Shown here one piece after another: positions 9,501-20,062 of a stretch of 44,856 nucleotides of DNA. The DNA is from Planctomycetaceae bacterium (GTDB taxonomy: Bacteria; Planctomycetota; Planctomycetia; Pirellulales; Pirellulaceae). The position numbers were made by a program, and so were the translations under genes. The stretch is from assembly GCA_015490875.1 (NCBI GenBank), contig WFWZ01000101.1, positions 1-44,856 of the forward strand, read 5' to 3'. The notes beneath the pieces were generated by a model. The model had not been told where the DNA came from, made no database searches, and saw only the letters and a list, made by a program, of their open reading frames with translations. Numbering within the stretch: position 1 is the first letter of the stretch; each line of letters opens with the position of its first letter.

Positions 9501-9955
9501 TTGACTCGCACCTCGGCGAAGGTCGCCACACCTTCGAAGCAAAGCCATAGTCTTTGGTCTTCGGAGATCGCCGGCTTTGTCGTCCGCAGTCGATAGGTGC
9601 CCTTGCCGTCGAAGTCGATTCCCTCGGTCGTCTCGAACGGAGCGGGCACGGGGATCGGCTTCCAGGAAGCGGAAGTCTCCGCGCGACGGAATTCCCACGT
9701 GCCATTGAGGGGAATGTCTTTTCGAGTGGGAGTATCTGCCGCCGCGGCCGTTGTTCCGATCGCGAGAGCGAAGAAGAACCGCGCGAAGAGGCCGAGCCAC
9801 GTGGTGGGAGTGTGGCCGCGTCGGGCTCTTGCCAAAACCTGCCGGCTCGGCCATGCTGGCGTCGGGAACGCACAAGCGTGGCGACGATGCCGTCCGACTG
9901 GGGTAGGGAGTGCGGTGTCGTCTGTTGTCTTTGGCACGTTGGAGCGAGGTATCAT
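6593..9955 (-). CDS. Large exported glycoside hydrolase family 2 protein
   Basis: Up to 1120 residues. After a hydrophobic export segment (about 53-75) come the GH2 modules: a sugar-binding jelly roll (about 80-220, with the N-G-x-W-x-F-R start and V-N-G-R-K-x-G-x-H), an Ig-like domain (about 225-340), and a TIM barrel (about 345-640, 'LNGVPLRIRG' entry). The acid/base glutamate is probably E463, in L-T-C-E-T-G, where the classical N-E pair is C-E. The nucleophile is probably E539 in L-V-L-G-E-C. A further beta-rich region and a second jelly roll (about 985-1115) end the protein. Expected to hydrolyse a beta-linked glycoside outside the cytoplasm; substrate unknown. ATG 9955 lies 2 bp from the divergent gene's ATG at 9958, so the real start may be internal, for example TTG at 9835, just before the export segment. 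Confidence 0.85.
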   Translation of the reverse strand: MIPRSNVPKTTDDTALPTPVGRHRRHACAFPTPAWPSRQVLARARRGHTPTTWLGLFARFFFALAIGTTAAAADTPTRKDIPLNGTWEFRRAETSASWKPIPVPAPFETTEGIDFDGKGTYRLRTTKPAISEDQRLWLCFEGVATFAEVRVNGRKMGHHLGGWTPFRFDITELARCYSGRELVIEVDVDEKVGHNSQGFLPVFAPHFGGIWKPVSLRILPEISIDDRYVLAVGDPDDSMWNIALPVHGVAEGEAVDLAVRYRLRGATSWSMWWRRRVRAEAGKPFADGARAPVSWLRANVPVRSPQLWSPRHPRLYEIECRVSLRRHSRTVTDRLVIAGAFRRVDIAGDTLRLNGVPLRIRGLLNWGYAPPSHAPSLKEEHFRREIEFARSLGFNTMKFCLWVPPKRYLELCDEMGMLAWVEYPTWHSRWTPDQLPTLRREFAEFFAYDRNHPSVVLRSLTCETGPQADLGVITTLYRLCHEMVPGAVVEDDSSWIQWNRVHDFYDDHPYGNNHTWVATLQRLKAYIREHGVRPLVLGECMAADTWVSPSRWSAELAKHPRPFWLPRFLEDNARWLKAAAETAGEIDERQLEEDSERYALAMRKYQIETYRREVPHGGYVVSVIRDIPLCSMGLLDYAGKPKWQPQAWQWHRDVWIGLESPDDCRSVVSGTSFDWRVRLGNDADRPLPPGRLTISVTAGGRPARLETSGSRTDRMEPGAWQSVAVAGSWPEVDRPTPVELRAHWTSEGGQEEVANAWRLWVVPPAQVEDGVEIVWDDSVPGELRGAITQTTKEVKDAAKKVTVTCQMRPRLWEALQEGQRVLWLPDGSSKSLPRRDVWFLRGGPWVARHPWLRSIPRAMLVDLQTFDLAAPVIPNMSYWREVRPLLMLWHNHDLDHIQTHGILFDVGVGRGHLAVSALRHGGKNNAAGRWLLAELIRRLAAGPTAARRFSQDRVDQVTEELRSRRIDLSTEPWRFVVDAENMGMEKGWSRLEHWPSESETIRIGSAWESQGHPTLDGWAWYGTTVTIPDDWAGESAYLVFHGVDDYYEVYVDGERVGGGGDIEARRTAFDERASHPIGRVRPGQELEIVVRVYDWYGAGGIFRPVWLSNLPYRPDRMLGD

Positions 9956-9957
9956 CG

Positions 9958-10242
9958 ATGATCACCGTCGGCATGAATTATCGCGTCATTCCGGGGAAGG
10001 AACAGGAGTTCGAGGAGAAATTTCAGGCTGTCTTGGGGGCGCTCGAGGGAGCTGCCGGGCACTCCGAGTCGCATCTGTATCAGGATGTCTCCGACCGAAC
10101 CTCCTATTTGATTGTAAGCGAATGGTCGGACGAGAAGGCGTTCACGGACTTCATTCACAGTGACGCTTTCCGGGAAGTGACGAACTGGGGCCGGGAACAG
10201 ATTCTAGCCGATCGCCCCCGCCACCGCGTCTACAAGAATTGA
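9958..10242 (+). CDS. Small ABM-domain (antibiotic biosynthesis monooxygenase-like) protein
   Basis: 94 residues starting at ATG 9958 with GAGG about 9 bp upstream. The sequence follows the dimeric ferredoxin-like fold of ABM proteins: an N-terminal beta strand (M-I-T-V-G-M-N-Y-R-V), P-G-K-E-Q-E-F-E, a helix, then H-S-E-S-H-L-Y-Q-D and Y-L-I-V-S-E-W, ending with a helix containing F-x-D-F. Family members include heme-degrading IsdG-like enzymes, quinol monooxygenases and stress proteins; nothing here tells which, and the IsdG N-W-H triad is not evident. It lies head to head with the GH2 gene. Confidence 0.85.
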   Translation: MITVGMNYRVIPGKEQEFEEKFQAVLGALEGAAGHSESHLYQDVSDRTSYLIVSEWSDEKAFTDFIHSDAFREVTNWGREQILADRPRHRVYKN

Positions 10243-10568
10243 AGCTTGGTGGAACGCGCGCGTCGAACGACTGGTACGCCAGGACAGCTCAAGGAGCGGG
10301 GGACATTGCCACGCCGACCGGTAATTCCGTCGGCTTGATTCGAAACTGCAAAGTGGGCGACTGTGTGTGGGAACTCGGGCCCGATAACGCTGCTGCCGGC
10401 TTACCAGACCTGCCTGAATTGGCCAGCTTCTCTTCTGCTCATGAACGCCAAACGATACATTCCTCTGAGAAGATGTATCGAAAAAAGAACTCGCGAGAAC
10501 CAACAGGCTCAAGCCCCGCTACTCCTGGCTTACCCGACTCTTCGCCCGAAAACACGGAGACTCCTCCC
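10243..10568. other. Intergenic region, 326 bp
   Basis: Lies between the ABM gene and the Tat-exported small protein, on the same strand. It contains a perfect 8-bp inverted repeat (10453-10480, listed separately). An open frame covers it upstream of ATG 10569, but its residues look random and lack family features, so I treat it as noncoding. No clear -35/-10 pair was found. Confidence 0.55.
10453..10480. repeat. Inverted repeat, 8-bp arms, 12-bp centre
   Basis: CGATACAT at 10453-10460 is the exact reverse complement of ATGTATCG at 10473-10480. The right arm is followed by six A residues. As an RNA hairpin on the plus strand it lacks a trailing U tract, so it is not a normal terminator in that direction. 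It lies 88 bp before the ATG at 10569 and could be an operator for that gene. Confidence 0.5.
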
Positions 10569-10895
10569 ATGAACCGCCGATCGTGGCTCAAGCAATTCGC
10601 CGGCGGCGCCGCCGCTCTCCTCGGCCTTCTCTTGCCACGTTGGGTTCGAGCTGCCGAACCCCAGGTCGATCTCAAGGCGATGCGGAAGCAACTCGAGCAG
10701 GGCCTTCGCGTGACGACCGATGCCCAACGAGCCTACATCGACCGCGTCGTCACGCTCGTAGGACAAAAGAAACTGAGCGCCACGCTCGTCTACGCCCTCT
10801 TCAAATGGGCTCGCAAACGCTACCCTCGCTTCCCCTTCATCTACTTCCGCCGCGCTCTGGATTTGATGGCCAAGAAACAGGGCATTACTATCTAG
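10569..10895 (+). CDS. Small Tat-exported protein of unknown function
   Basis: 108 residues. The start at ATG 10569 is chosen because it opens directly into N-R-R-S-W-L-K-Q-F, a twin-arginine-type motif, followed by a Gly/Ala/Leu-rich hydrophobic core and a likely cleavage at V-R-A-A. The mature part (about 78 residues) is basic and helical, ending with R-K-R-Y-P-R-F-P-F-I-Y-F-R-R-A-L. I do not recognise a family. Tat export usually implies folding or cofactor binding before export, yet no Cys or cofactor motif is visible, so the signal may function as a general Sec signal. Confidence 0.75.
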   Translation: MNRRSWLKQFAGGAAALLGLLLPRWVRAAEPQVDLKAMRKQLEQGLRVTTDAQRAYIDRVVTLVGQKKLSATLVYALFKWARKRYPRFPFIYFRRALDLMAKKQGITI

Positions 10896-10934
10896 CGCCG
10901 TCCGATCTACTGCGTGAGTCAGCGGCCTGGTGCC

Positions 10935-12269
10935 TCACGTTCCTCGAGTCGCCCAGTAGCCGCCTCGCGCATGGTCATACACGACCTCACTGCCTCGCAC
11001 GTCGTCCCTTACGACGCCGTGACAATAGACGGTCTTTCCTCCCACCCACGTTCTCACCGGCCATCCTCGGAGGGTCCGACCATGCCAGGGACTCCATCCG
11101 CACTTGGTCAGTTGTTCCTCGTTCCTGACCGTCTTCTCCTGATCCATGTCGATGAGCACGAGGTCCGCATCGTAACCGACGGCAATCCGTCCCTTGCCGA
11201 CAATGTCCCAGACAAGCGCCGGAGCATCGGCCATCCAATCCGCCAGATCGAGCAGTGAACATCGACCTTGGTGGACTTGATCGAGCATCAACGGCAAGAG
11301 GTTCTCGACGGCCGGTAATCCCGACGGGGAGTCGGGATACGGTCGCTGTTTCTCCTCGAGCGTATGCGGTGCATGATCCGTGGCGACCACGTGAATCGTT
11401 CGTTCTCTTAACGCTTTCCACAAAGCCTGGCCATCCTCGGCCGTCTTGAGCGACGGATTCATCTGGACAAGCGTCCCCAAGGATTCATAGTCAGCCACGG
11501 TAAACAAAAGGTGGTGAGGACACGCCTCTGCAGTGACCAGTTTTCGGTGGTCCTTCAAAAGCTCGACTTCCTCCGCCGTCGACACGTGCAGCACATGAAG
11601 TCGGTGGCCGTGCCGATGGGCCAGATCCATGGCACGGCGAGTCGCCACCCAGGCCGCTCGATGATCGCGAATGCGAGAATGGTCGGCAACGCTTGTGATC
11701 TCGCCCAGCCTTTTCCGGTTGGTGCGAATCGTCGCTTCATCCTCGCAGTGCATGGCAATCGGCAACGTCGTTTCAGCGAAGATCGCTTCCAACGCCTCCT
11801 GTTCATCCACCAGAAGGTCGCCGGTACTCGACCCCATGAAGATCTTGATTCCACACGTCCGCTTTGCCGCTTTCAACTCGGCCAGATTGTCGCATGTCGC
11901 TCCAATATAGAATCCATAGTTGACGCGACTGTGCCGCCGTGCCAACGCGAGCTTCTCCAAGAGGCGCTCTTGAGAAATCGTAGCGGGCCGTGTGTTCGGC
12001 ATCTCCAGAAATGTCGTCACTCCTCCCTTCGCACACGCTCGCGTCGCATGCTCCAGATCCTCCTTATGCGTCAACCCGGGCTCTCGAAAGTGCACCTGGT
12101 CATCAATCACGCCTGGAAAAAGGACCTTGCCTCCCGCCTCCACCGTCTCATCCACGGCAATCTGCACCGCCGGGTCCAGATCGGCGATGCGATCGTCTTC
12201 GATTAGTACGTCTAGGCGAACGATCTCACCTGGCAATACCACATCGGCGTTCCGAATCAACGTCTTCAC
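10935..12269 (-). CDS. pyrC: Dihydroorotase
   Basis: 444 residues, type I dihydroorotase of the amidohydrolase superfamily; it converts carbamoyl-aspartate to dihydroorotate in pyrimidine synthesis in the cytoplasm. Motifs seen: [10 protein letters not shown] (residues about 57-66), where the first metal His of the usual HxH is Gln; G-I-K-I-F-M-G-S-S with the lysine expected to be carbamylated; A-C-P-H-H-L-L-F; and the catalytic A-T-D-H-A-P-H near the C-terminal third. The D-D-Q-V-H variant is, from memory, shared by some Bacteroidota enzymes, so it is not a sign of inactivity in itself. I chose GTG 12269 because the conserved sequence (K-T-L-I-R-N-A-D) starts there; the longer ATG frame at 12320 adds unlikely residues. 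No other pyr gene is adjacent. Confidence 0.9.
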   Translation of the reverse strand: MKTLIRNADVVLPGEIVRLDVLIEDDRIADLDPAVQIAVDETVEAGGKVLFPGVIDDQVHFREPGLTHKEDLEHATRACAKGGVTTFLEMPNTRPATISQERLLEKLALARRHSRVNYGFYIGATCDNLAELKAAKRTCGIKIFMGSSTGDLLVDEQEALEAIFAETTLPIAMHCEDEATIRTNRKRLGEITSVADHSRIRDHRAAWVATRRAMDLAHRHGHRLHVLHVSTAEEVELLKDHRKLVTAEACPHHLLFTVADYESLGTLVQMNPSLKTAEDGQALWKALRERTIHVVATDHAPHTLEEKQRPYPDSPSGLPAVENLLPLMLDQVHQGRCSLLDLADWMADAPALVWDIVGKGRIAVGYDADLVLIDMDQEKTVRNEEQLTKCGWSPWHGRTLRGWPVRTWVGGKTVYCHGVVRDDVRGSEVVYDHARGGYWATRGT

Positions 12270-12526
12270 TGCGAGACTCTCCCACCGTCTCCGGTTTCTC
12301 AACGAGCAGCCATTGCGCAACTACTATCCCACGCTATCGGAAAGCACGAAAGCGGGGCCAGCGGTTTCGCCGTTTCCCGCGAGTCCTCCCTCCTTGCCTC
12401 ACTTCTCTTGACCCCAGTGCCATGGGCCGAGTACCACGGCTCCAGCACTGGGGGCCTCTCGCCGGTCCCTAGCCGCTTGCGTCTCACCCGACGACTCACT
12501 TCCAAGGAAGGAAGGGATCGCCCGCC

Positions 12527-14511
12527 ATGCTCCGCAAGTCGACTTCGAGCTGGAACGCTGGCACGACTCGCTCGCTGGACCTCGAATCCCTCGAGCCACG
12601 ACTGTGCCTGAGTGCTTCGCTTCCGGCGCCGGTAGCTCCACCTGCCGAGATCTGGCAAGCCGCGTCGGGCGAGCTGCCACTCACGCAAACCTTTCAACTC
12701 GCGTCTCGACCTCACTCCGGCCGCACGATCTATTTGGACTTCAACGGCAACGTCACTCGAGATACTGCGTGGAACCGTACCGCCGGTCAAGCGCGACTTG
12801 AATCTCGTGCCTGGAGTCTAGATGACGATCGCACGACGTGGACGCGGGCCGAACGTCAAGCCATCCAACGAATCTGGGCTGCTGTCGCCGAAGACTTTGC
12901 TCCATTCGACGTCAATATCACGACGCAGCGCCCACCGTTGGACGACTTGAGGCGAACCGGTCCTGACGATGACCGCTGGGGCGTGCGCGTCGTTGTGGGA
13001 ACGGACCCCGGCATCGCCCCCGGTTCTCTGGGGATCGCTTATGTCGGTTCGTTCAACTGGTCGAGCGACACTCCTGCCTTCGTATTCGCTACGGACCCGA
13101 GCGACGTGGCTTTGGCGATCAGCCATGAAGTCGGACACACACTCGGACTACGTCACGACGGCATCACGGGCTCGCCCTACTACCAAGGCGTCTCCGGGTG
13201 GGGCCCCATCATGGGCAACCCGCTCAACCAAGACGTGACCCAATGGTCCCGCGGGGATTACCCCGGCAGCAACAATACCGAGGACGATTTGGCAATCATC
13301 GCGGCTGCCGGCCTTTCACTCCTTCCCGACGATGTCGGCGATACATTCACGCATGCGTCGCCTTTGAGCACCTCGGCTCCCGGTCACTTCACGGGCGAAG
13401 GACGTATCGGTACACCGGGCGACCGGGACGTCTTTCGTTTCGATGCGGCAGCCGGGAATCTTCGCATCGACGTCGATACGCTTCCCTTCGGAGCCAACCT
13501 CAACGTGCGCCTCACACTGCTGGACGAGCGTGGCACGGTCATCGCCTCGGCTTCTCCGCACGGCCGCCTCGGCGCCTCGATCCAAACGCGACTGACGCGA
13601 TCTGGAACGTACGCTCTCGTTGTGACAGGAGCACCTCTCGCCGAGGCGGGCCAACGCACTGACTACGGCAGCCTCGGCTTCTACCAAGTCCATGTCACTG
13701 CCTCGCCAACTCCTCCACCCTCCACCCCAACTCCAACCATCGCCCCCGTTCAAGCCGGCGCCTCGTCGCAGTCTGCTTCCACAACGCGGATCATTCCCTC
13801 AACAGAAACGGCTACGGTCGCAGCACGTCCCCTTCGGCCGATCTCTCCGGGGCGTCCCAATACGGTTGCCAGTTCGGTGAATGTGCGAGGCCTCGAAGGG
13901 AAACTTACTCAACTCCGCGTGCGCGTCGACATCGACCACTCCTGGGTAGGAGACCTGGAAATCTGGCTCGTCGCACCCACCGGCCAGCGCATTCTCCTGT
14001 CTCGCCGTCGAGGCGGCAACACCGATGACGCTCGTCTCGAGTTCCGCGCGGACGCTTCCAACTCCATCGCCGCTGCGCGCAAGCTGCGCGGCTCATGGCG
14101 TCCCGAGGATGATTTCGGCCGCCTCCGTGGTATCGATCCTAATGGACGATGGAAGCTGATCGTGCGCGACCGAGCCTACCGCGATGGGGGAAGACTCAAT
14201 GCGTGGTCGCTCCAAATCACAACGGAAAAGACGATACCCGCCCCGTCCTCACTTGCGGTTTCTCCAACGAGATCCGCTCTGGCGGGTCGACCGGCGAGCT
14301 CCACGTCCCACGCTGGGGAAGCGCACAGCAGCCGTCCCATTGCGACTCGCAGGCATTCCCGACCGCCGCAGGCGTCCCACGCTCGTCCAGCTCGCGTGAC
14401 TCGTACCGGCATGCGTCCGTCGAGAGGAATGCTCGTCGAAATCGCCAGCCGTCCTTCCTCCTTGCACCTGGAAGCACTCGATGCGGTCCTGGCCGAGTGG
14501 AGTACCGACGA

Positions 14512-14530
<19 letters not shown>
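12527..14530 (+). CDS. Secreted metzincin-type metalloprotease with PPC and P domains
   Basis: 667 residues. Near the N-terminus, L-E-S-L-E-P-R-L-C-L-S (19-29) is a LEPR-type motif typical of exported planctomycete proteins. The catalytic domain (about 60-265) has H200-E-x-x-H204-x-x-G-x-x-H210-D with a Met-turn at W-G-P-I-M-G (M229), the zinc-binding signature of metzincins. Then come a PPC-like beta domain (about 270-395), a Pro/Ser/Thr-rich linker, and a proprotein-convertase P domain (about 435-575, with V-x-I-x-H-S-W-V-G-D-L-E-I-W-L). A basic low-complexity region follows and the chain ends L-D-A-V-L-A-E-W. It is expected to cleave proteins outside the cell. AAGGAAGGAAGGGA lies before ATG 12527. 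The last 19 bp overlap the convergent sulfatase gene. Confidence 0.9.
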
Positions 14531-16434
<1,904 letters not shown>

Positions 16435-16552
16435 GTTGCCTCATCGCATCCCGCCAACTCCGTCGCGCACCTGCGAACGCGACCATGCTACTTCTGTGAC
16501 GCTGGTCTAGATTGTAACTCGAGTGAACAGCCCGCCGCCAGTAGCCGCACAT

Positions 16553-18394
16553 TCAGAGATAGCGGGCCAACGGTCCGCCTCGCGCCGCCAGCGCGTCGAT
16601 TTTCTGAACCGTTTTGGGATCAGGTTCGAGCGGATCTGGGTAGTGAGGCTTCCATCGAGCATCGAGGACAAGCGGCCCGCGACATCCCCAATGCTTGTCA
16701 CGGATGAACGACGCGATGCCGTGCGTATCGAGTGCCGGATCGCTGCGCGTAAAGGTCACCCACAGGAAGTTCTCCAGACTCGCCGCGGTGAAGTCGCTGT
16801 CATCGACGAGCACCCACAAGGGGAAACGACACCACTCGTCATCGGGCGATACGCCATCGCAGACTTCGTCGACTTGTGCCGACGAGGCCGCGCGATTCGT
16901 GACCTGATCCGCTTCCCACACAAGAATGCCCGGCATGACGGTGCGAGGGCGACGCCAGGGAACGGACGAAAGAGTGTCCGAAGGGATGTCTTCGGGAAGG
17001 GAGCGTCGAACGGGCCCCGCCGCTGCCCAGACGACCTTCGAACCTTCATGAAGCGACGTTCCCGAATAGTCGAGCGTGTCGATCGTTGTGCAGGTTTGGA
17101 AATGAAGATCGCGGGTCCAATCGACGCGTTTCAGGAGATGCTGAAGGAACGCTGCAATATCGTGCACGTCGAGGTCGGGATCGTCGTCGCCGTTGACGAT
17201 GAGAAGATACTTGGCGAGCGACATCTGACCCTGCCCCAAAATGGCGTTGGCTTGCGTCAGCAACTCTTGAGGACGTTCAGTCGGTTGATACGGCGTATAG
17301 CGCTCGCTCCCGATCGCCAGCAACAAAGGATGAACCCCTGCCGCGTCGACCGCGTGAACGGCGCGTACGCCAGGAACCACGGCCGGAATCATCGGCGCTG
17401 TCAGGGCATGAATCAGTTCGCCGAACACGGTATCTTCTTGAGGCGGCCGGCCGACGACCGTGAAAGGCCAAATCGCGTCTTCCCGGCGCGTTACTCGTTC
17501 CACTCGCAGCACGGGAAATGGATGGGCCCGGCAATAGTATCCGAGATGATCTCCGAATGGTCCTTCGGGCAAGAGCAGATCGGGAACGATCGTTCCTTCG
17601 ATACAGACGTCGGCCTCGGCATAAATGGGAAGCGCACCGGGGCGGTCATAATAGAGAGGAATACGATGTCCTCCCAATGCCCCAGCGAACATGAGTTCGC
17701 TCACGTCTTCAGGAAGTGGCATGACGGCTGCCAGCATCATTGCGGGGGCTCCTCCCACGAAGATGCGCACCGGAAGAGACTCGCCACGGCGCAGCGCGGC
17801 CGCATGATGGACGCCGATTCCGCGATGGATCTGATAGTGCAATCCCACCTGCTCGTTCGGTACGTAACGACCTCCCGAGATCTGGATACGGTACATGCCG
17901 AGGTTGGCGTGAGCCGGTCCCGGCTGATCGGGATGCTCCGTGTAAACCAGTGGCAATGTGATAAAGGCCCCGCCATCTTGCGGCCAGGTGACGATGTGCG
18001 GCAATTCGGCAATGGTCGTCGTGAGCGCCCGCACGGGGGCATGGCGGACGCGTCGAGGTCGCATCGTCCGTAACGTCGGAAGAAGACTGGCATGTCTCCA
18101 TGGTCGCTGGAGTGCCTGGGGAGGGTTCGCTTTGAGTTCGATCAACCGCTGCACCTGCTGCCATCGGTCTCGGAAAAGAAACTCGGCACGCTCGCGAGTC
18201 CCGAACAGATTGGAAACAAGCGGCAGAGAACTACCGTGAACGTTGGTGAACAGGAGCGCGGGACCTCCCGAACGAAAAACGCGCCGATGGACTTCGGCGA
18301 CTTCAAGGTGGCTGTCTAGTGGCGCATCGACGCGCAGCAGTTGCCCCGTTTGTTCCAGATCGGCGACGCAGGTCTGCAGGTTACGGTATCCCAT
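16553..18394 (-). CDS. UbiD family decarboxylase
   Basis: 613 residues. The UbiD fold is shown by N-L-F-G-T (about 62-66), I-V-T-W-P-Q-D-G-G-A-F-I-T-L-P (134-148), N-L-G-M-Y-R169, and P-E277-G-P-F-G-D282-H-L-G-Y-Y, giving an R/E/D catalytic set of the family. These enzymes use prenylated FMN made by UbiX and reversibly decarboxylate aromatic or alpha,beta-unsaturated acids; candidates are ubiquinone or menaquinone (futalosine route) precursors. No ubiX or mqn gene is present, so the pathway is undetermined. I chose ATG 18394 because M-G-Y-R-N-L is the typical beginning; longer frames start at 18409 or 18475. Divergent from the aminopeptidase gene with a 171-bp gap. Confidence 0.85.
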   Translation of the reverse strand: MGYRNLQTCVADLEQTGQLLRVDAPLDSHLEVAEVHRRVFRSGGPALLFTNVHGSSLPLVSNLFGTRERAEFLFRDRWQQVQRLIELKANPPQALQRPWRHASLLPTLRTMRPRRVRHAPVRALTTTIAELPHIVTWPQDGGAFITLPLVYTEHPDQPGPAHANLGMYRIQISGGRYVPNEQVGLHYQIHRGIGVHHAAALRRGESLPVRIFVGGAPAMMLAAVMPLPEDVSELMFAGALGGHRIPLYYDRPGALPIYAEADVCIEGTIVPDLLLPEGPFGDHLGYYCRAHPFPVLRVERVTRREDAIWPFTVVGRPPQEDTVFGELIHALTAPMIPAVVPGVRAVHAVDAAGVHPLLLAIGSERYTPYQPTERPQELLTQANAILGQGQMSLAKYLLIVNGDDDPDLDVHDIAAFLQHLLKRVDWTRDLHFQTCTTIDTLDYSGTSLHEGSKVVWAAAGPVRRSLPEDIPSDTLSSVPWRRPRTVMPGILVWEADQVTNRAASSAQVDEVCDGVSPDDEWCRFPLWVLVDDSDFTAASLENFLWVTFTRSDPALDTHGIASFIRDKHWGCRGPLVLDARWKPHYPDPLEPDPKTVQKIDALAARGGPLARYL

Positions 18395-18565
18395 GGCAAC
18401 TCGAGTCATACACGAGGCATCCCCGGTTGGGGAAGGGGACGGCCATGTGTCCGCCGGAACGCCAAACGGCATCAAACGCCGGGGCTGGACGCCCGATGCA
18501 CCTCTGGCCTACGCTTGGGAGACAAGAATCGGGGCGTTTGGTTTGCCCAAGCTGGAGGGTCCGAT

Positions 18566-20029
18566 ATGCAGGTTGCCGCGCATCAAGAGTCGGTTCGGTC
18601 GATCGACGCTGACGCTGTTGTGATTGCCCTTCCCTCGGACGACACGTGGCCGCAGCCGACCGTGGAATTGAATGAGGCGAGCGGTGGCGTGATCGGACGG
18701 CTCGTGGAATCGGGCGAATTCAAGCCCAAAGTGGGCGAGACGATGTTGCTTTACGGTCTCGCCGGTGTGTCAGCTCGCGTCACCTGCGTCGTCGGGGTCG
18801 GCTCGCTCGAGGATCGAGATGCCGGTGTGGCTTTTCGTGCGGCAGCCGCTGCCGCCAAACGACTGGCCGGCCATCAGCGCCACCGCGTCGCCTACTGCTG
18901 GGGACCGGGGTGGAATGGAGATTTGTGTGAGAACGGCATTGCGGGAGCCTTCGTCGGCTGCCATGGCCAAGACATCCATCGCCGCGAACGTCGCCTTCAT
19001 CCCTTCGAGACGCTGTTGTGGGAAAACGGCGACCGCTTGGAAGAGGGAAGGGCTTTGGGTGAATCGTTGAATTTCTGCCGAGACCTCGTCAATGGAGCGC
19101 CCAGCGACATCAACCCCGAGGGCTTTGTCGAAGCGGTTGTCCCCCTGGCGTCGGAAGCCGGTATCGTGACGGAAATCTGGGACGAGCAGCGACTGGCCGA
19201 GGAACGCTGTGGAGCGCTCCTGGCCGTCGCACGTGGCTCGGACGCTCCTCCTCGGTTGATGAAACTTCAATACCGAGGCGACGCATCGGCACAGCGTCCC
19301 GCCATGACCCTGGTCGGCAAGGGCGTGACGTTCGACAGTGGAGGATACTCGATCAAGCCGAGCGACGGCATGAAGACCATGAAGTGTGATATGGCGGGCG
19401 CCGCGACGGTCGTCGGGACGCTTCTGGCCATCGCGCGATGGAAGTTGCCGCTTCGTGTCGACGGTGTGGTCGGTCTTGTTGAGAACCTGGTGTCGGGTCG
19501 GGCGTATAAGCTGGGCGATGTCTTGCACGCTCGCAACGGCACGACGATCGAGGTGCTCAACACCGACGCCGAAGGTCGCCTGGTCCTTGCCGATGCTCTC
19601 GATGTGGCGGCCGCCGATCGCCCGGAACGGCTTGTCGATCTGGCGACGCTGACGGGGGCTTGCATGGTGGCGTTGGGCACGGATACGGCAGGTCTTTTTG
19701 CCAACGACGACACGTGGTGTGATCAGATTATGCGCGCGGCAGGGCGCGCCGGCGAGCCGGTATGGAAGATGCCGATGTTCGACTTCTACGGCGAGCAGTT
19801 GCGCAGTCAAGTAGCGGACCTGAAGAACATTGGTGAAGGCCGCTGGGGGGGAGCCATCGTCGCCGCGAAGTTCCTCGAGAATTTCGTTGCCGATATTCCC
19901 TGGGTTCACATCGACATCGCCGGCCCATCGTTCCTCGACCGAGCCAAGTCCTGGATCGATGCGGGGGGCACCGCGTGTCTGGTACGCACGCTGGTTGAGA
20001 CGGCACGCGATCTTGCGCTGACGGCTTAG
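18566..20029 (+). CDS. pepA: Leucyl aminopeptidase (M17 family)
   Basis: 487 residues, cytosolic. It removes N-terminal residues from peptides with two metal ions. The C-terminal catalytic domain shows V-G-K252-G-V-T-F-D257-S-G-G, K264, D275 and the family signature N-T-D334-A-E336-G-R338-L, so all expected metal ligands and catalytic residues are in place. The N-terminal macro-like domain (about 1-160) is present but diverged. ATG 18566 has GGAGGG 6 bp upstream; the longer frame from 18341 would overlap the divergent UbiD gene. The next gene starts 33 bp downstream on the same strand, so this is probably the first gene of a three-gene operon. The gene name refers to the family. Confidence 0.9.
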   Translation: MQVAAHQESVRSIDADAVVIALPSDDTWPQPTVELNEASGGVIGRLVESGEFKPKVGETMLLYGLAGVSARVTCVVGVGSLEDRDAGVAFRAAAAAAKRLAGHQRHRVAYCWGPGWNGDLCENGIAGAFVGCHGQDIHRRERRLHPFETLLWENGDRLEEGRALGESLNFCRDLVNGAPSDINPEGFVEAVVPLASEAGIVTEIWDEQRLAEERCGALLAVARGSDAPPRLMKLQYRGDASAQRPAMTLVGKGVTFDSGGYSIKPSDGMKTMKCDMAGAATVVGTLLAIARWKLPLRVDGVVGLVENLVSGRAYKLGDVLHARNGTTIEVLNTDAEGRLVLADALDVAAADRPERLVDLATLTGACMVALGTDTAGLFANDDTWCDQIMRAAGRAGEPVWKMPMFDFYGEQLRSQVADLKNIGEGRWGGAIVAAKFLENFVADIPWVHIDIAGPSFLDRAKSWIDAGGTACLVRTLVETARDLALTA

Positions 20030-20062
20030 AAACTCAACTTCACACTTCCAGGAACCGCTTTC

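Noticed and set aside
10204-10512. Minus-strand open frame of 102 codons in the intergenic region
   Set aside because: Overlaps the ABM gene end, random composition, no start signals or motifs.
16523-18073. Plus-strand open frame of 516 codons opposite the UbiD gene
   Set aside because: It is the antisense of a clear UbiD gene and has no recognisable motifs. Long antisense frames are common in GC-rich genes.
18770-19909. Minus-strand open frame of 379 codons opposite the aminopeptidase gene
   Set aside because: Antisense shadow of pepA, whose metal ligands are all visible.
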